A DNA stretch of 64,000 nucleotides from Trichobilharzia regenti. Lineage: Eukaryota; Platyhelminthes; Trematoda; Strigeidida; Schistosomatidae. This document shows positions 1 to 12,325 of the stretch, piece by piece. Below the pieces are notes generated by a model, which saw nothing but the letters and a program-made list of their open reading frames with translations, was not told the origin of the DNA and searched no databases. The first letter of the stretch is position 1. Each line of letters begins with the position of its first letter. A program made the translations under genes and the position numbers. The stretch covers positions 89,290,319-89,354,318 of the forward strand of contig OX235264.1 of NCBI GenBank assembly GCA_944472135.2. The letters run 5' to 3'.

Positions 1-499
1 AGACAAAAAACAGAGAAAACTATAAACAGTGTTAGCTTGTAGGTCCACACACCAACTCAAAAACCAAAGGCGGTTTCAGTTTATAAGATTGAGATTTGCT
101 CAGTGAGTTAAGATCAGTGAATTAGATGACCAATTAATGTAGTCAAAATCAAAATTCAGTTACCAAGGTAGTGAGAGATTAATCACACTCTCTTTCTGTA
201 TGCATAAATCTGGTTTGAACCGTTTGACTGCGATCGCTTCAGCATGTTATGTTTAACTGTGAAACTTCCGTTGTCTTTCTGAACATCTTTAGCTCAGACT
301 TCAATACGTTTCACTTTCATAGTCGAACATGATACCAGTTATTCTAAGAAAGTATTCGTTGGCAGTAGTTTTGGAGACTATTGAAGGACACTGTCAATGA
401 GTAATATATCCAAAATAGGGTAGGTGGCACTGAGTAGCTTAGCAAACAGACTATGCACAACTACAAACTGAGTGCCATTTAAAGATTGGAATATCTATT
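1..499. other. Non-coding stretch, nothing recognised
   Basis: There is no open frame with recognisable protein similarity and no structural RNA. The stretch is AT-rich, and the Penelope-like reverse transcriptase relic begins immediately downstream. It may contain decayed 5' sequence of that element, but nothing visible proves it. Confidence 0.5.
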
Positions 500-1627
500 A
501 CTTTAAGTGCACTTTGAATGTCCAATTCAAGTTCAATAACACACTTTAAAGACAGAGAGACGGAGTAACAATGGGGTCACCATTGAGTCCTTTACTTGCA
601 GACCGCTTCTTGGAAAGTTTGGAGAATAATATATTACGGCCTACTATCGGTAGTTTCCATTTGTACCAAAGATACATGGATGATACTTTCATCATATGTG
701 ATGAGAATGCTAACATTCAAATTATAACTAAGGAGTTCAAAAATTGCCATTATGCTGTCCATTTCACGTCGGAATCATGGACGAACTTGAAATTCCATTT
801 TTTGGGTGTTTTCTCAAAAGGAATTCTGACGGTCCTCTTCAAAGATCAATCTACAGGAAACCAACTCGGAATGGTCAATACACGAATTTTCATACTTGGG
901 TCCCTTTGAGAAGTAAGATAGATCTGATCCACTTCCAATCCTCAAGAATAAGAAGGATATGTACCAGTGACACAATCGACGGGGAACTGGAACGACTCAA
1001 ACAAGTCCTCATGTAAAATGTATTTCTTCCAAGATTTACTTAGAAAAACATGACAGTAAAGAAAATATCCGAAAGGGTTCAGACGGTGCCGAAGAAACTG
1101 CCATTTATGAAGGCTGAATTTAAAGGTGATACCGCTGATGATATCCTGAAGAACCGCTTATTCAGATCACTGAGGAAAGCCTTCTTTGCGACTGGGATAC
1201 GGATCAATCTCCACAACCAACAAACGATCAGTGGATGTGTGGAGGATAAACTTCCTTTTCGAGCCAATGCAATGTGTGTTTATAAATTCACCTGCTCCTG
1301 CTGAGCTAGTTGTATTGGCCGCACAAAGTGTACACTTTCTAAACGCAACTCTGAAAATTATGCGCGTGGTTAGCAAAAGGACAATACAAGATAGTTACTA
1401 GCTCAATGCTCGAGCACTTGGTGAATTCAAACGACGTAGCTCCACCAGAGTCACCTTTCAAGATTACCTCCAAGGTGAAGTCAAATGGTACAAAGAGCGT
1501 CAGGCTTCACCATTTGTGTATGGCGTTGGCAATTCATAAATACACCCGCAAACTCTGCATACAGAAAAGTTTACCCAGTCTCTTATTCTACCTTGGTCTT
1601 TACCTCTTAACTGGTCGTTCCCTGTAA
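500..1627 (+). mobile_element. Penelope-like retroelement relic (RT plus GIY-YIG endonuclease remnant)
   Basis: Translated pieces in shifting frames give the second half of a Penelope-type reverse transcriptase. A block before the start codon at 571 resembles the usual lead-in to MGSPLSPLLAD. It is followed by RYMDDTF, with the YMDD catalytic box near 673-684, and then by YRKPTRNGQYTNFH near 860-900, typical of Penelope-like elements. After about 1270 come a CVYKFTCSC segment, a CIGRT remnant and an ILEHLVNS segment, which fit the GIY-YIG endonuclease that follows RT in canonical members. The frame changes several times and stops interrupt it, so the copy is dead. The N-terminal half of RT is missing. 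Penelope-like elements are established in schistosome genomes; the subfamily cannot be assigned by eye. Confidence 0.8.
571..909 (+). pseudogene. Penelope-like RT catalytic-core fragment
   Basis: This 112-codon frame carries RT palm motifs: MGSPLSPLLAD at its start and the metal-binding YMDD about 35 residues later. It ends soon after a frameshift, and the continuing RT sequence (SIYRKPTRNGQY) is read in the next frame from about 855 to 1016. It is much shorter than an intact Penelope RT of several hundred residues, so it is a fragment with no likely activity. Confidence 0.75.
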
Positions 1628-2399
1628 AAAAAAATTTGGTTATTTTAATTTTCAATTTTGCTTTTAGTTTGCTTTTGCTTTAATAATTAATTCACTATTA
1701 TCACTCTCATACGTTCGTTTTGAGTATTTTCACACCCTCTTCACACTCGTTAAATTGACGCTCAACTACCTTTATTCTCACTCAGTAGCAATTTTAACCT
1801 TATAAAATTTCTAACTTTGTACCGTTGAGTACCACGTAATTTGCAACTTTTATTTTCTACTTCTAAAGCCACCTCTGAGTAATTATCTCAATCATGTCAC
1901 ACCCTACAACTGAATAATAGAGTACTACACACTTTTGGTAAATACAGATATAACTGTACAGCCAGACTCTGAAGACGATTTCGTCGATAAAGAAGCATTT
2001 TCTTCTCTGAATTTATCGTTTATTTTCTTCATGACTCAATGGGTATTTTTGGTAATATATATAACTCATATTTTAGTACCAGTTCACCTGTCCCTATGGA
2101 GCCAAGCATTATGATTATTCGACGTGTATCTTGTTTAAAAGAGCTCAATAACACTATCCCTCATAATTGCAGAAAGGCACTAGTGGCTCTATATACCATG
2201 TCAACTTTGGACATTATATCTCAATAAACATCCTTAAGAATAATCTTCAAAATGAAGAACAACCTGCCAAAGATAGACTTTTTTCTCATTCACAATGATA
2301 AAGCTCTAGCGATTCGGACGTAGAAACCACAGTAGTGCATACAAAACAAAATTACTGGGCGATTTCTACTATAACAGTAACCACCCTGTTATTTTCTAC
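1628..2399. other. AT-rich intergenic stretch
   Basis: No convincing gene. It starts with an A run and a T-rich segment after the Penelope-like ORF, so the first few hundred bases may be the element's 3' terminal region. Short frames here have no recognisable similarity. Confidence 0.5.
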
Positions 2400-3385
2400 C
2401 AACTTGGTCTTTGTTTGTGTCCTGATGGTATTCTTCCTGACTGCAGTAGATTGAATAATGCGACAGACAACCGGCAATGAGGAACAGGCATAAAATGGAC
2501 TCACGCAAAAAGAGACTTGGAGGATCTGGACTTCGCCGATGATGACATATGTCTGATTTCTCACAAACTGGAAGATATGCAAGTGAAGAGCAACAAGCTG
2601 GCAGAAAAAGCATCAAAGATAGGACTTCAGGTGAACATAGATAAAACAGAGGTGATGAAGATTCCTGGCCAACAAAAACAGACAACAATCGGTCAGCATA
2701 AATGGGAGGAGACTGAAAGAAACAACCTCCTTTGCCTACCTACCTACCTACCTACCTGTGAAGCATCGTTTCAACTACACGCCAAAGAAACTGACGAGGA
2801 TATCAAAGCCAGAATCGGAAAGGCAAGACAAGCTTCAATTACTCTCAAATCTGTGTGGAGGTCAACAGCACTCAGAATGCAAAAGGAAAATAACATCCGG
2901 ATTTTCAACTCCAATGTGAAGTCAGTCAGTGCTACTCACTATACGGATCAGGGACTTGGCGAGTCATAAAAAGCATTTCAAACAAACTTCAGAACTTCAT
3001 TAACGGTTGTCTTCGCTCAATAATCAAGATCAGATGGCCGACCAGAAAAGATCAGCAACAAAGATCTCTCGCAATGAGCGAACCAACCAGGAACCGATTG
3101 TGAAACAAATAGGCAGGAAGAAATGGACATGGATTGGTTGGCCATACTCTGAGGAAACCATCGTGTGACATCACTAGACAAGCCATCGCTCCAGCGGAAC
3201 CCGAAAGGGAGGCGGCGAGTTGGTCGTCAGTGTGAGGGTGACTTGGAGGATGTCATGTGAAGAGGAGATGAAAGCATGTGGACAGACCTGGAGCGGGGTG
3301 AAAAAGTTGGCAGAAAACAGAAGGCAATGGAGGTGCGCAGCTGAAGCCCTATGTTCCTCTAGGAACTAAACCATATAGTAGTAAT
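2400..3385 (+). mobile_element. Old 5'-truncated RTE-clade (SR2-like) LINE relic
   Basis: The frame from 2517 reads LEDLDFADDDICLISHKLED, which is RT motif C (FADD) of RTE elements. It continues into the C-terminal domain found also in the copy just downstream, such as DEDIKARIGKARQA and NNIRIFNSNVKSV. After 2969 the similarity goes on through several frames to the family's 3' end, AAGCCCTATGTTCC near 3343-3356, and a (TAA)n tail at about 3376-3400. It differs at many positions from the downstream copy and contains a (CTAC)n expansion near 2737-2753. It therefore represents an older insertion, 5'-truncated as is usual for LINEs. Confidence 0.8.
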
Positions 3386-3630
3386 AATAATAATAATATG
3401 CAATCACTAATATTAATAACCTCGCCGGATACTAGCTTGCTAGGCTACTAGCTTACTAGTTTTCTCGCCGGTCCCAAGCCCGGGTAAAGAGGGAGGGTTG
3501 GGGCGTGGTGCTAGCAACTCCACCCCTGTAAAACAACCAAATCGCTACAGAAACTTCAACGAATAAATATATTAAAAATTCTAAAAACATAAGCAATAGC
3601 CTTACTTTTCGCTGGAATCGGGGAAGTGAA

Positions 3631-4509
3631 ATGACGCAGGCTGGTGAAAGCCTTCGGGAAGCCAGTCAGCCGATGTGCCTTCTTTCGATGAAAGCAAAAG
3701 TAAGGATGGGTACCTGGAATGTTCGTACAATGTACGAAACTGGAAAGGCTGCCCAGATAGCCGCTGAAATGAGAAGGTACAGAATAGAAGTGTTGGGAAT
3801 CTGCGAGAGCAGATGGAACGGAACTGGAAGGTGCCAACTACCTACTGGAGAGACAGTAATCTATTCCGGCCACCCAGAGGACAACCATGAGCACACCGAG
3901 GGAGTGGCCATCATGATGTCACCAACAGCAACCAAAGCTCTCATGCAGTGGGAACCAATCTCCTCCAGGATAATGACAGCCAGGTTCAACTCAAAAGGAA
4001 GGAAAGTTACAGTCATTCAATGTTATGCGCCTACAAACGTCTCAGAACAAGAGAAGAAGGAGGCGTTCTACAGACAACTACAAGCAATAATGGACAACGT
4101 CCCAAATGGCGATATCAAAATCCTGATGGGCGACATGAATGCGAAGCTGGGAGGAGACAACACAGGAAGAGAACTCACCATGGGTCGTGAGGCCCTCGGT
4201 GAAATGAACGACAATGGTGAACTCTTCTCAGACTTCTGCGCCTTCAATGATTTGGTGATTGGTGGTAGTGTGTTCAAACACAAGGATATACACAAGACGA
4301 CATGGATTTCACCAGATGGAAACACCAAGAACCAAATAGACTTCATCTCAATTTCAAGAAAGTGGAGACGGAGCCTACTGGACACAAGGTCAAGGAGAGG
4401 AGCAGATGTGGGTTCAGACCACTATCTAGTAGAAGGGACTTTCAAGGTGAAACTAAAAGCCTCGAGGATAGCTGGGGATAGGCCACAATGCAAGTTCAAC
4501 ACTCAATAA
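3631..4509 (+). pseudogene. RTE ORF part 1: APE-type endonuclease domain
   Basis: The first 292 codons contain the apurinic-endonuclease-like nuclease used for target-primed reverse transcription. Visible catalytic blocks are GTWNVRTM near residue 28, the glutamate block ICESRWNG near residue 57, GDMNAKLGG near residue 167 and the terminal SDHYLVEG near residue 263. The frame stops at 4507 with TAA where the second copy has TTA, so this stop is private to this copy. Downstream coding continues in the same frame. Confidence 0.85.
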
Positions 4510-5379
4510 CTGAAGGACACAACCACAAAAGACACTTTCACTGCAACTGTCAGAGCAAAGCAGGAAACACTACGCGACATCACTGAAGAATCATGCGTGG
4601 AAGAACATTGGAAGTCTCTGAAGGCGATTCTCAACGAAACGTGTTCAACGGTTCTAGGAAGAAAGAAGAGACAAGACAAGGAATGGCTCTCAACGGACAC
4701 TTGGAAATTAATAGAAGAGAGGAGAATGGTGAAAGAGAAAATGATTCAATGCAAGGACGGACAGGAGAAGGAGACGATGAGCTCAACTTACAAAGCATTG
4801 GACAAAGAAGTGAAGAAAAGTGCTAGGAAGGACAAAAGACGATTCTACGACAACCTGGCCACTGAAGCTGAAAAGGCAGCAGGCAAAAGGGACCTGAGGA
4901 CACTATATCAGATAACCAAATCTCTATCCGGGAAGAGATCAACACAAGCGAAACCTATAAAAGACAGCCAAGGGAAGCCCATTACCAAGGAAGAAAAACA
5001 GATTAAACAATGGGCGGATCACTTCAAAGGACTCTTGAACCGACCATCACCTGCAACCCGTCCAGAAATACCAACAACAGCGCACACACAACTGCAAGTT
5101 GACACCAATCCTCCAACGAGAGCTGAAGTCTTGAACGCAATCAAACTTCTGAAAGCTGGAAAAACAGCCGGACCAGATGGAATACCCCCTGAAGCACTGA
5201 AAGCAGACCCAGAGACGACAGCAGACATGCTGACTCCATTATTGCAAAAGGTCTGGAAGGAGGGAAAGGTGCCTACTGACTGGAGGAAAGGTTACCTCGT
5301 GAAACTACCAAAGAAGGGCGACTTACGCCTCACTCTGCAAGAACTGGCGAGGAATCATGCTCCTATCGACGCCAAGTAA
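4510..5379 (+). pseudogene. RTE ORF part 2: linker and RT N-terminal region
   Basis: Reading continues past the stop in the same frame. A basic linker is followed by the RT thumb/finger lead-in, including AGKTAGPDGIPPEALK near 5156-5203 and TDWRKGYLVKLPKKGDL near 5278-5325. After GDL an extra base shifts the frame. The following RT residues (CKNWRGIMLLS) are found in the next frame from about 5335. The same +1 shift is present in copy 2. Confidence 0.85.
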
Positions 5380-5779
5380 AATCCTGAGTCGCATCATCCT
5401 GGAGAGATTAAAGGACGCACTGGAGACAGAACTCCGACCAGAACAAGCTGGATTCAGGAAAGGCAAATCATGTACTGACCAAATTGCAACTCTACGCATC
5501 ATCATCACAGAACAAAGCATGGAATGGCAATCAAACCTCTACCTCAACTTTATAGACTTTGAGAAGGCCTTCGACAGCGTTGATCGTGAAGTAATTTGGA
5601 AATTACTCGAGTACTATGGCGTACCCCAAATATTCATCAACCTTATTCAACAGCTGTACGACAACGGCACATGTCAAGTGATCCACAACGGAAGACTCAG
5701 CGAGGCGTTTGGAGTAAACACAGGAGTCAGACAAGGGTGCTTACTATCACCAATGATATTCCTAATTGTGGTGGACTGA
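5357..5779 (+). pseudogene. RTE ORF part 3: RT palm domain
   Basis: This 140-codon frame holds the RT palm: PEQAGFRKGKSCTDQI, then the motif A aspartate in YLNFIDFEKAFDSVDRE, and motif B in TGVRQGCLLSPMIF. It ends at a TGA created by a GACT duplication beside VVD. Copy 2 reads through that position as VVDWIF. The catalytic FADD box should follow near 5855-5875 but is disrupted. Confidence 0.85.
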
Positions 5780-5986
5780 CTGGATTATGCGTCAGACAGT
5801 GGGAAACGAGAAGACAGGAATATCCTGGACCGACGTGAAGAACCTAGAAGACCTGGATTTCGTGCGTGGATGATTTATGTTTGATGTCACACACAATCGA
5901 AGACTTACAAGCGAAAACCGACAAACTGGTCGAAGAAGCAGCCGGCGAAGACAGGACTCCAGGTAAACATAGACAAGACGGAGGTT

Positions 5987-6667
5987 ATGAAAATAACCAA
6001 CCAACAACAGCAACAACATCCAACGTCAATCACCATCAACGGGAGGGATTTGAAAGAGGTTACTTCATTCACTTATCTAGGGAGCATTGTCTCAACTACA
6101 GGAGGAGCGGACGAGGATGTCAAATCGAGAATCGGGAAGGCGAGAAACACATTCATCAACCTGAAATCAATCTGGAAATCTTCGTCACTCAGCATCACCA
6201 ACAAAATTCGGATTTTCAATACAAACGTAAAGTCAGTTCTTCTATACGGATCAGAAACTTGGGGGCGGGTCACAAAGAATATTTCCAAAAGGCTGCAGAC
6301 CTTTATTAACAACTGTCTTCGCTCAATACTGAAGATCAGATGGCCGGAAAGAATCACCAACAAGGAATTATGGGAACAAACAAAGCAAGAACCAATCGCC
6401 CAACAAATATGCAGGAGAAAGTGGAGATGGATCGGACACTCGCTGAGGAGACCGCTGGGTGACATCGCGCGCCAAGCCCTCGAGTGGAACCCGAAAGGGA
6501 AGCGGCGTGTGGGACGTCCAAGGGTGACATGGAGGAGATCGTGTGAAGAGGAGTTGAAAGAATATGGATTAACATGGATGCAGGCGAAAAGTACAGCAGA
6601 AGACAGAAGAAAATGGAGACGTGCAGTTGAAGCCCTATGTTCCACTAGGAACCCAAGGGAGCAATAA
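5987..6667 (+). pseudogene. RTE ORF part 4: C-terminal region of the RT protein
   Basis: 226 codons cover the post-catalytic thumb and the C-terminal domain of the RTE protein: VTSFTYLGSIVS, VLLYGSETW, then the basic block RKWRWIGHSLRRP and GRPRVTWRRSCEEELK, ending NPREQ just before the 3' tail. Related blocks recur in the relics at 2400-3385 and 21885-22375, which shows how many RTE 3' ends have accumulated here. Confidence 0.85.
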
Positions 6668-6668
6668 T

Positions 6669-7802
6669 AAAAAAAAATAATAATGAGTATAACAGCTAAG
6701 CAAGTTCTTACTACCCCCTCTGGAGAAAAATTTCATGTAAATGCAGCAAATTTACAGCTAAAGAAAACAATTTCCTTGAAAAAGGGCCTCTTCACTTAAC
6801 TACTTGTTTTGTCCTCTTCACTAATGTCTGGATGGGGATTATTCATCAACAGCAAGTTTCATCATTGATTTAATATTTTTTGATACAGTAACTCTTTCTA
6901 ATATGTAAGCCACCGTTAGGATTACGCTGAAGTTCTTTACAAATCGAAAAAAAAGATTGTTTAAGATTTGACTGTTAGTTCTTCTTAAGATTTGAACATC
7001 GATTGTGATTCGCTACATTTTTATTCTATTTTATATAAACTGAGGTACTGTAGAAATCATTCAGCGTGCTTAGAGCAGTCTGTTTTGTAGGGTAATGTAG
7101 ATCGCCGCACTAGTTGGTGGCGTTTCAAAACACTTATGGAAATTTTTCGAGAAAAGTGAACTGAATTGTTCATGAGACATTATCGTAATTATACCTGCAC
7201 TTATCACTGTCAGTAAAATCACTCCTTATTAGCACTAGTTTCAATTATAAGTCAATTATTACTTTTGTCCAAATATTGGAAGTTATTTCATGGGGTTTAT
7301 TCTTCAGTAAGATAATTTCCTTGCACTAAGTTAACACATGGTCTTCTCAAATAGTACCTTAATAATAAAATAACTGTTTCATTGATGCAGTTTTCATTTT
7401 GTTTCTCGGCCTAGTATTTGAAATCACTTCTCTAGCAGAATACTTAAAGATTAAGAGGCGCATAGTGCAAAATACAACTTCAGATCATATTTCAGATTGG
7501 GCTTTTTTTTATATGACAACAGGATCAAACTACGTGGACTATAATAAAGGTGATAAGTCCTAATGTAAACAATATCAGAAACAAGTTTTGGAGGGTGGGT
7601 GCAATAATGGATGAATTGAATATATTCACTGTTAAAATCACAGTAAGATGGCTTTCCTTGTAACAAGATGTGACGCCTCAACCATCAGAATTTACCTACA
7701 TAAGCAGTAATGTATCTTCTCCGCCATAAGTGGTCAAGACAATCCTGTTTTTCTCAAGTATTGGTTTCGTAGGGATTTCGGTTGTCTCATTGGGTGGAGG
7801 AT
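6669..7802. other. Intergenic stretch
   Basis: No gene or recognised repeat beyond the RTE tail at the left edge. The minus-strand frame at 7451-7681 is short, low-complexity and without recognisable similarity. Confidence 0.5.
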
Positions 7803-8210
7803 TTCAGCATGAGCTAACATTAGTTACAGAACCATTGGAAAGCCTAGGAGTACTTGACAGCTATTTTGTCCTAGTTTGAGACTTTTCATCAGATGAACAA
7901 ACCACCAGACTTCGAACCGATGACCTTCTGGTCACAAGCTGAGCTCGTAGACCACGAAGCAGCCACTGGGACCCGATCCAATGGTCCACGAATTCTAACT
8001 TCCGCCAATTCATAACATAGCGCGACCACTTCGCAATGTCTTCTTCGTTGAGTTAATGCCTCATATTCAACCTGCCGCACCCTACTGGTCACGGCTTGCT
8101 ATTAGAACCCCAGGTCACTGCCTGAATAGGGCCAGTTGCTAGTGAGCATCAGGTCCAATACTTCCAGGTTTTCCAAGGGTTCTCTAACTGATGTCAGCTC
8201 ATGACGAAAT
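7803..8210 (-). mobile_element. Hammerhead-type tRNA-SINE relic (minus strand, with a plus-strand tail fragment)
   Basis: From 7803 to about 8146 the sequence matches, on the minus strand, the SINE family seen intact at 32125-32474 and 32509-32723. It has a decayed tRNA-like head and then a hammerhead-like body. Here the body reads CTGATGAAAAGTCTC with CAAAA in place of the GAAA box, so the core is broken. The last 60 bases (8147-8210) are a tail fragment of the same family in plus orientation. Confidence 0.65.
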
Positions 8211-10189
8211 CCAAGCAATGCTGTTTACTGATAGTCTCTGACATATATTTTCTTTTTATCCTGTAACAGAGCAACTGTCTACGAAATGGCTAGATAAGAA
8301 GTCATAACGGAACAGTACTTATTAACTTGTTCAGTAAGGTGTCAAAGTCCAGTTATCGGATTACGTCCGAATTTGTTTCTACGTAATGCTTTTCTTTCTT
8401 AGGTGCGAGGTCTAACCAAAGTCAAGCGTAGTTTTAATATCACTTCTGGTTTGAAAGGTTGTAGAAATTCAGTTCAGTTTTTCAAATCAGGGTGCATTAT
8501 AATGTAACTTACGTCAAAACTAATTTCCTTCGTGAAATATCACTTCAGTTATATGTCAGTCACTTAAGCCAGATTCACCTGTTTTAATCAGTAGAACTGG
8601 TTTGCAACAACACCACAAATGGTGGCATCTCAACAGTTTTAGGTATTATCCCAGTAACCAATGATGTGCTAAACCTAAACAAATGCGCGAAAATCAGCAT
8701 ACGACACCAACTATAAAATCTAAGGGAACATGTGGAATGCTAACAGCAGGAGGTTTCTGGAGCTATCCCACGGGATGTCTCTCAGTATTCAGAAAATCTA
8801 GGAAGCCTCATGCTGTTTCAGCCTTAGATTAAAAGAGTAAGCCTTTCTGTTGTGCTATAGGCAACTGTCTTCTGAAAACTTTAACAATAGTCTGGAAAAC
8901 TTTTCCGAACGTGTCTTTAAAAACTAAGTTACTTCATTGCTACTTCCGTAGCATATTTCTAAGTATCCTCTGAGTGTTATTTGATTTGCCAAAAAATATC
9001 TTAAAGCATTCTCGGAATGTGTCAACATTTGCAGGAGCAGGTGGAGGTTCTAGTCGTCTGAGTTACATCTTAGACCCACATCGTAATCTTAAATGTTTCA
9101 CTCTCAGTTTACTAAAATAGTTAAGAATGCTAGACATACACCGTTCCGGTGTTCGAAACATATCAAGAACATATAGCCACGTACCAAAAACCCACAGGAT
9201 GTAGATGCTAGTCATTCTAATGTGTTAAATTCTGAATGGCAGAAGAAACTGGTCAGCAACTGTCTTTTAGAAGTTTCACACTAATATTGTTTCCACTGGC
9301 TTTTATATGAAATCCAACGGAAACGGGAGTATTTTCCTCGAATGGGTTTAAAGGAATAAACTTTAAATGTAAATTAGGAAGCTGAATGAGTGAATATAAT
9401 ATCAGAAATAAAACACAGACATTACATTTCAAATAAACATTGAACAAATAAACTTCTGGTTCAGACTGAATTCTTAATTTTACCGATTCGGGACGTATAG
9501 GACCACTGACAGACAGTCATCATAGAGAATCTATCTTCATGTCTGACTTAGTGCACATTGCCTGTCACAACTATTCATTCAATCTTCTTGGAATCCATCT
9601 CGTACTCAGTCACAAATGAGCAAAGAATGAATTATGAAGTTTTGCTTTGTAGACGTTTGATTGATTTTGAGTTTTGTTTCACTAACTATTGATACCATTT
9701 ACAGAACCTCTGAGATCCAGGGAGCCGCATACAGCATTAAAAATAGTCAGAATCTTAAAAGCTATGCACTAAGCTCCGCTTGAGGGTAGACATTTTCTGT
9801 TAGTGGTAGTAAGTTTCACAACTTAGCCTTTTTAGAATTGATCAGTCACTGGTTTCTGTCTCGTCTAAGCAGTAACGCTTCTAACCTGTAACCTTCAAGT
9901 TATGTTCATTGTAAAACTCAGGGGAGTCTACTTCTGGACTGTCATAACTCAGGACGCAACAACTATCTAGTGCCACCTGGCTTCTAATTACTCTTTCAGT
10001 GATGTCAGTTCGTGATGAAAACTAGAAAATAAACAAAACTTTGCAAGTTAGCACTCCAGATAATAATCAGACAAAAGCCTTACGGCAGTTAGTGGAAAGT
10101 AGTGCAGATTTATTTGCTGTTTTAAATCTGTCTGTGTATGCTTATCATATATCGCTTAGACTCAACAATCAGATATGTTACGTCTTCGT
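8211..10189. other. Intergenic stretch with minor repeat debris
   Basis: No coding signal. A short piece near 9955-10025 resembles the 3' tail of the hammerhead SINE family (GATGTCAGTTCGTGATGAAA). The rest is unassigned. Confidence 0.45.
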
Positions 10190-10560
10190 ATATTTAATGG
10201 CTTTGGTAACAGTAGAGTGACAACAGAAGGCAAGACAATGGAAGCCAAAGTATATTTTTCATTGATCAAACTGCTGTATATGTATGTACAGCTTATATTC
10301 TTTAACCAATCACTGAGCTTGTGATTTCGGTTTACATCAAACAAAGTGAAATGAAATGTTCAATTTACATAGTATTCCTTTGTTAATGCAGCACATAACC
10401 GTTGGGAAGTACTGTCCTTAACATTAAGTAGAATATTTAAATAGATATATCGTATTTTGTCGCTGATGCCGAAATGAACTGTAGGAACATGTGAGAATAA
10501 CATTAGGTTGGCACACATTGTCTGTATCACACCACCACAGTAGTACCTAATGAAGGCCAT
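10190..10560 (+). repeat. Unclassified dispersed repeat, copy 1
   Basis: This stretch aligns by eye with 27355-27660 in the same orientation. Shared blocks include ACAGCAGAAGGCGAGAC-like and CTAACCAATCACTGAGC-like segments, TGTGATTT..GTTTACAT, TGTGAGAATAA, and a final GTATCACACCACCACA. No open frame spans both copies, so it is probably a non-coding mobile or duplicated sequence. Confidence 0.6.
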
Positions 10561-10846
10561 AAACTAAGATAATAAAAACGCTTGGAAAAACTGATGAAAT
10601 TTTCTGGTTAACAGTAGCTGTTAATAAGCATAAGGGAGAACCTGTCTATGGACAATTTCCTACGTAAATAATAAACTCCATACGCTTCTGTAGTAACACT
10701 TATTTCAGGTGGCTATCTTATATTATTTTATATTCATAAGACGGAAACTTTTATTTACACGATAACTCAAAAGGATCTCTTTTGGCTGTGAAGTGACTGC
10801 TGCAGTACAACTAAGTTCCATATGATGGAAGCCGCCACCATCCTCA

Positions 10847-11578
10847 ATGGAACACTCAAGCTCCTGGACTGCAAAGGAGAGGAGCAACTACCGCTCAGAT
10901 ACCGATGAAGTGGCTGGCGTTATCGACAAGACAATACACGTTCCTGACGCGTCTTTATCAAGGAGTGAGCGCCCTTCAGCTCAAGAGAGCACCCACCATG
11001 GTCCAGGCACTCTTGCTGCCCCCACGATACCCAATAAGCCCTTCAGTGACAATGATAAAAAGACTGGTACGAGGAAGAGACGTACCAGGGGTCAAAGACC
11101 CGAAGCTCAAGTCGCCCATAAACTTGTAGATCAAGCCTCATCCACACAGGTGGATAGCAGACAGACACAATCGACAACAGATAGAGAGAAGGGCGCCAGT
11201 GAATGGCATAATGAACTCCCCCACAAAAGGCGAGACAAAAACAACATAAATGCCAAACTGTCCATAAAGGACGGAGAGATACCTACACCGCAGAGCAAGA
11301 AAATCACCACAAGCCAACTTGATGTCTCTGACAGGTCTCTCATCTTCCTCAAGGTGGAAGAATCACTAGCTTCCGATCTCAAGGTCAAATTCAGACATGA
11401 CCTTAACTTCGTCAAGACTCTCTCAGATTATCTACTGCCAACAGTGGTATCAGATATGACTATACACAGCTTGTATGGATTCGACCAAACACCTGACTCG
11501 ACAGTGAATCAGCCGGTACGCCTTCTCAAAGTCGTAATAAACTCAAAGGACTATACTAAGCAACTCCCAAACTCTTAA
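10847..11578 (+). pseudogene. CR1-like ORF1 protein
   Basis: This is an open frame of 243 codons just 5' of the endonuclease. It is hydrophilic, rich in Ser, Thr, Lys and Arg, and has no zinc knuckle that I can see. Position and composition fit an ORF1 nucleic-acid-binding protein of a CR1-clade LINE; the sequence itself is not recognisable to me. It may be the best-preserved frame of this element, but the rest is broken. Confidence 0.55.
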
Positions 11579-11759
11579 AGTATCAGGCATATACATTCAT
11601 GATGACTTATGCCTATCGGGCTGCTTCAAAAGACAGTCTGCGGTTCTAGAACTAAGCAAACGGCACCGTAAAGGTGAAAAAATCCTTAAGATTAAGGGTT
11701 TTCGGGTTGTTTTAGTCCGAAGTTTGATGATCCCGAAACCTCTGTGGGTAGGCCTTGGA

Positions 11760-12325
11760 AGCACCAAACTGAGTTAACAGTTCGCTACACAAATGCCCAC
11801 AGTCTGATGAACAAACGGACTGAGCTGGGAAATATGATAGACTCCGGAAATCTGTATGTAATTATCATCGCATAGACATGGCTCACATCCAGTGTCACTG
11901 ATAACGAAGTTAATCTGCCAAACTCCGTAGTGCACAGGGTAGACCGACTAAACCGCAAAGGAGCTGGCGTAGTCATTTACCTCAATAAATGCTTAACCGT
12001 GCAGAGCATCGAAGCACTCGCTCAAAAAAGTGAATCGTGCGAACTTCTACGCTGCAGACTTAAATGTGTAGGCCAAGACATTGACCCCATTGCTATATAC
12101 CACAATCCTGGCTGCAGTGCAGACGACTTCCTAATAGAGAGGCTAGGATCCTGGACGTCTAAATGTCGAAGTCTTGTAGTCGGCGACTTCAACACCCCAA
12201 CGGCTGACTGGAAAAACCTTACGATTACATCTTCGGACAAATCCTTTGATCATAAACTGCGGGAATCTAGCATTTCACTAGCCCTAGTCCAGCATTTCGT
12301 GAAGCCCACGCGCTATGACTCATAG
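11760..12325 (+). pseudogene. CR1-like endonuclease fragment
   Basis: Starting near VRYTNAHSLMNKR (about 11780) and continuing in the frame from 11930, this encodes the APE endonuclease domain, including GAGVVIYL and the catalytic GDFNTP near 12181-12198. A TAG interrupts it near 11874 and a second stop falls at 12323. The terminal SDH motif is expected near 12408-12420 (GRSDHDVL-like) after that stop. Confidence 0.7.

Larger units (their letters stand above)
3420..6668 (+). mobile_element. RTE-clade (SR2-like) LINE, near full-length copy 1
   Basis: The element begins with CCTCGCCGGATACTAGC and a GC-rich leader that is repeated at the 5' end of a second copy on the minus strand at 16371-18735. 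It encodes an APE-type endonuclease followed by RTE reverse transcriptase, and ends with GAAGCCCTATGTTCCAC plus an A/T-rich (TAA-like) tail. It landed in or beside the (TAA)n tail of the older RTE relic. Damage seen: a TAA stop at 4507, a frameshift in the RT finger region near 5325-5340, a 4-base GACT duplication near 5775 giving a stop, and a disrupted FADD region near 5860. Apart from these the coding potential is well preserved, which suggests a young insertion. Confidence 0.9.

Noticed and set aside
1955..2000. CTGAAGACGATTTCGTCGAT near the Penelope-like relic, considered as a Penelope-type hammerhead
   Set aside because: It contains CTGAAGA and a hairpin, but the GAAA box is absent (GATAAAG) and the stem overlaps the core bases, so the fold does not work.
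5866..6309. 147-codon plus-strand frame in RTE copy 1
   Set aside because: It mixes real RT residues at its start (DDLCLMSHTIEDLQAKTDKL) with out-of-frame sequence after a frameshift; the true protein continues in the frame from 5987.
6073..6645. 190-codon minus-strand frame within RTE copy 1
   Set aside because: It mirrors the RTE C-terminal coding sequence and has no independent similarity.
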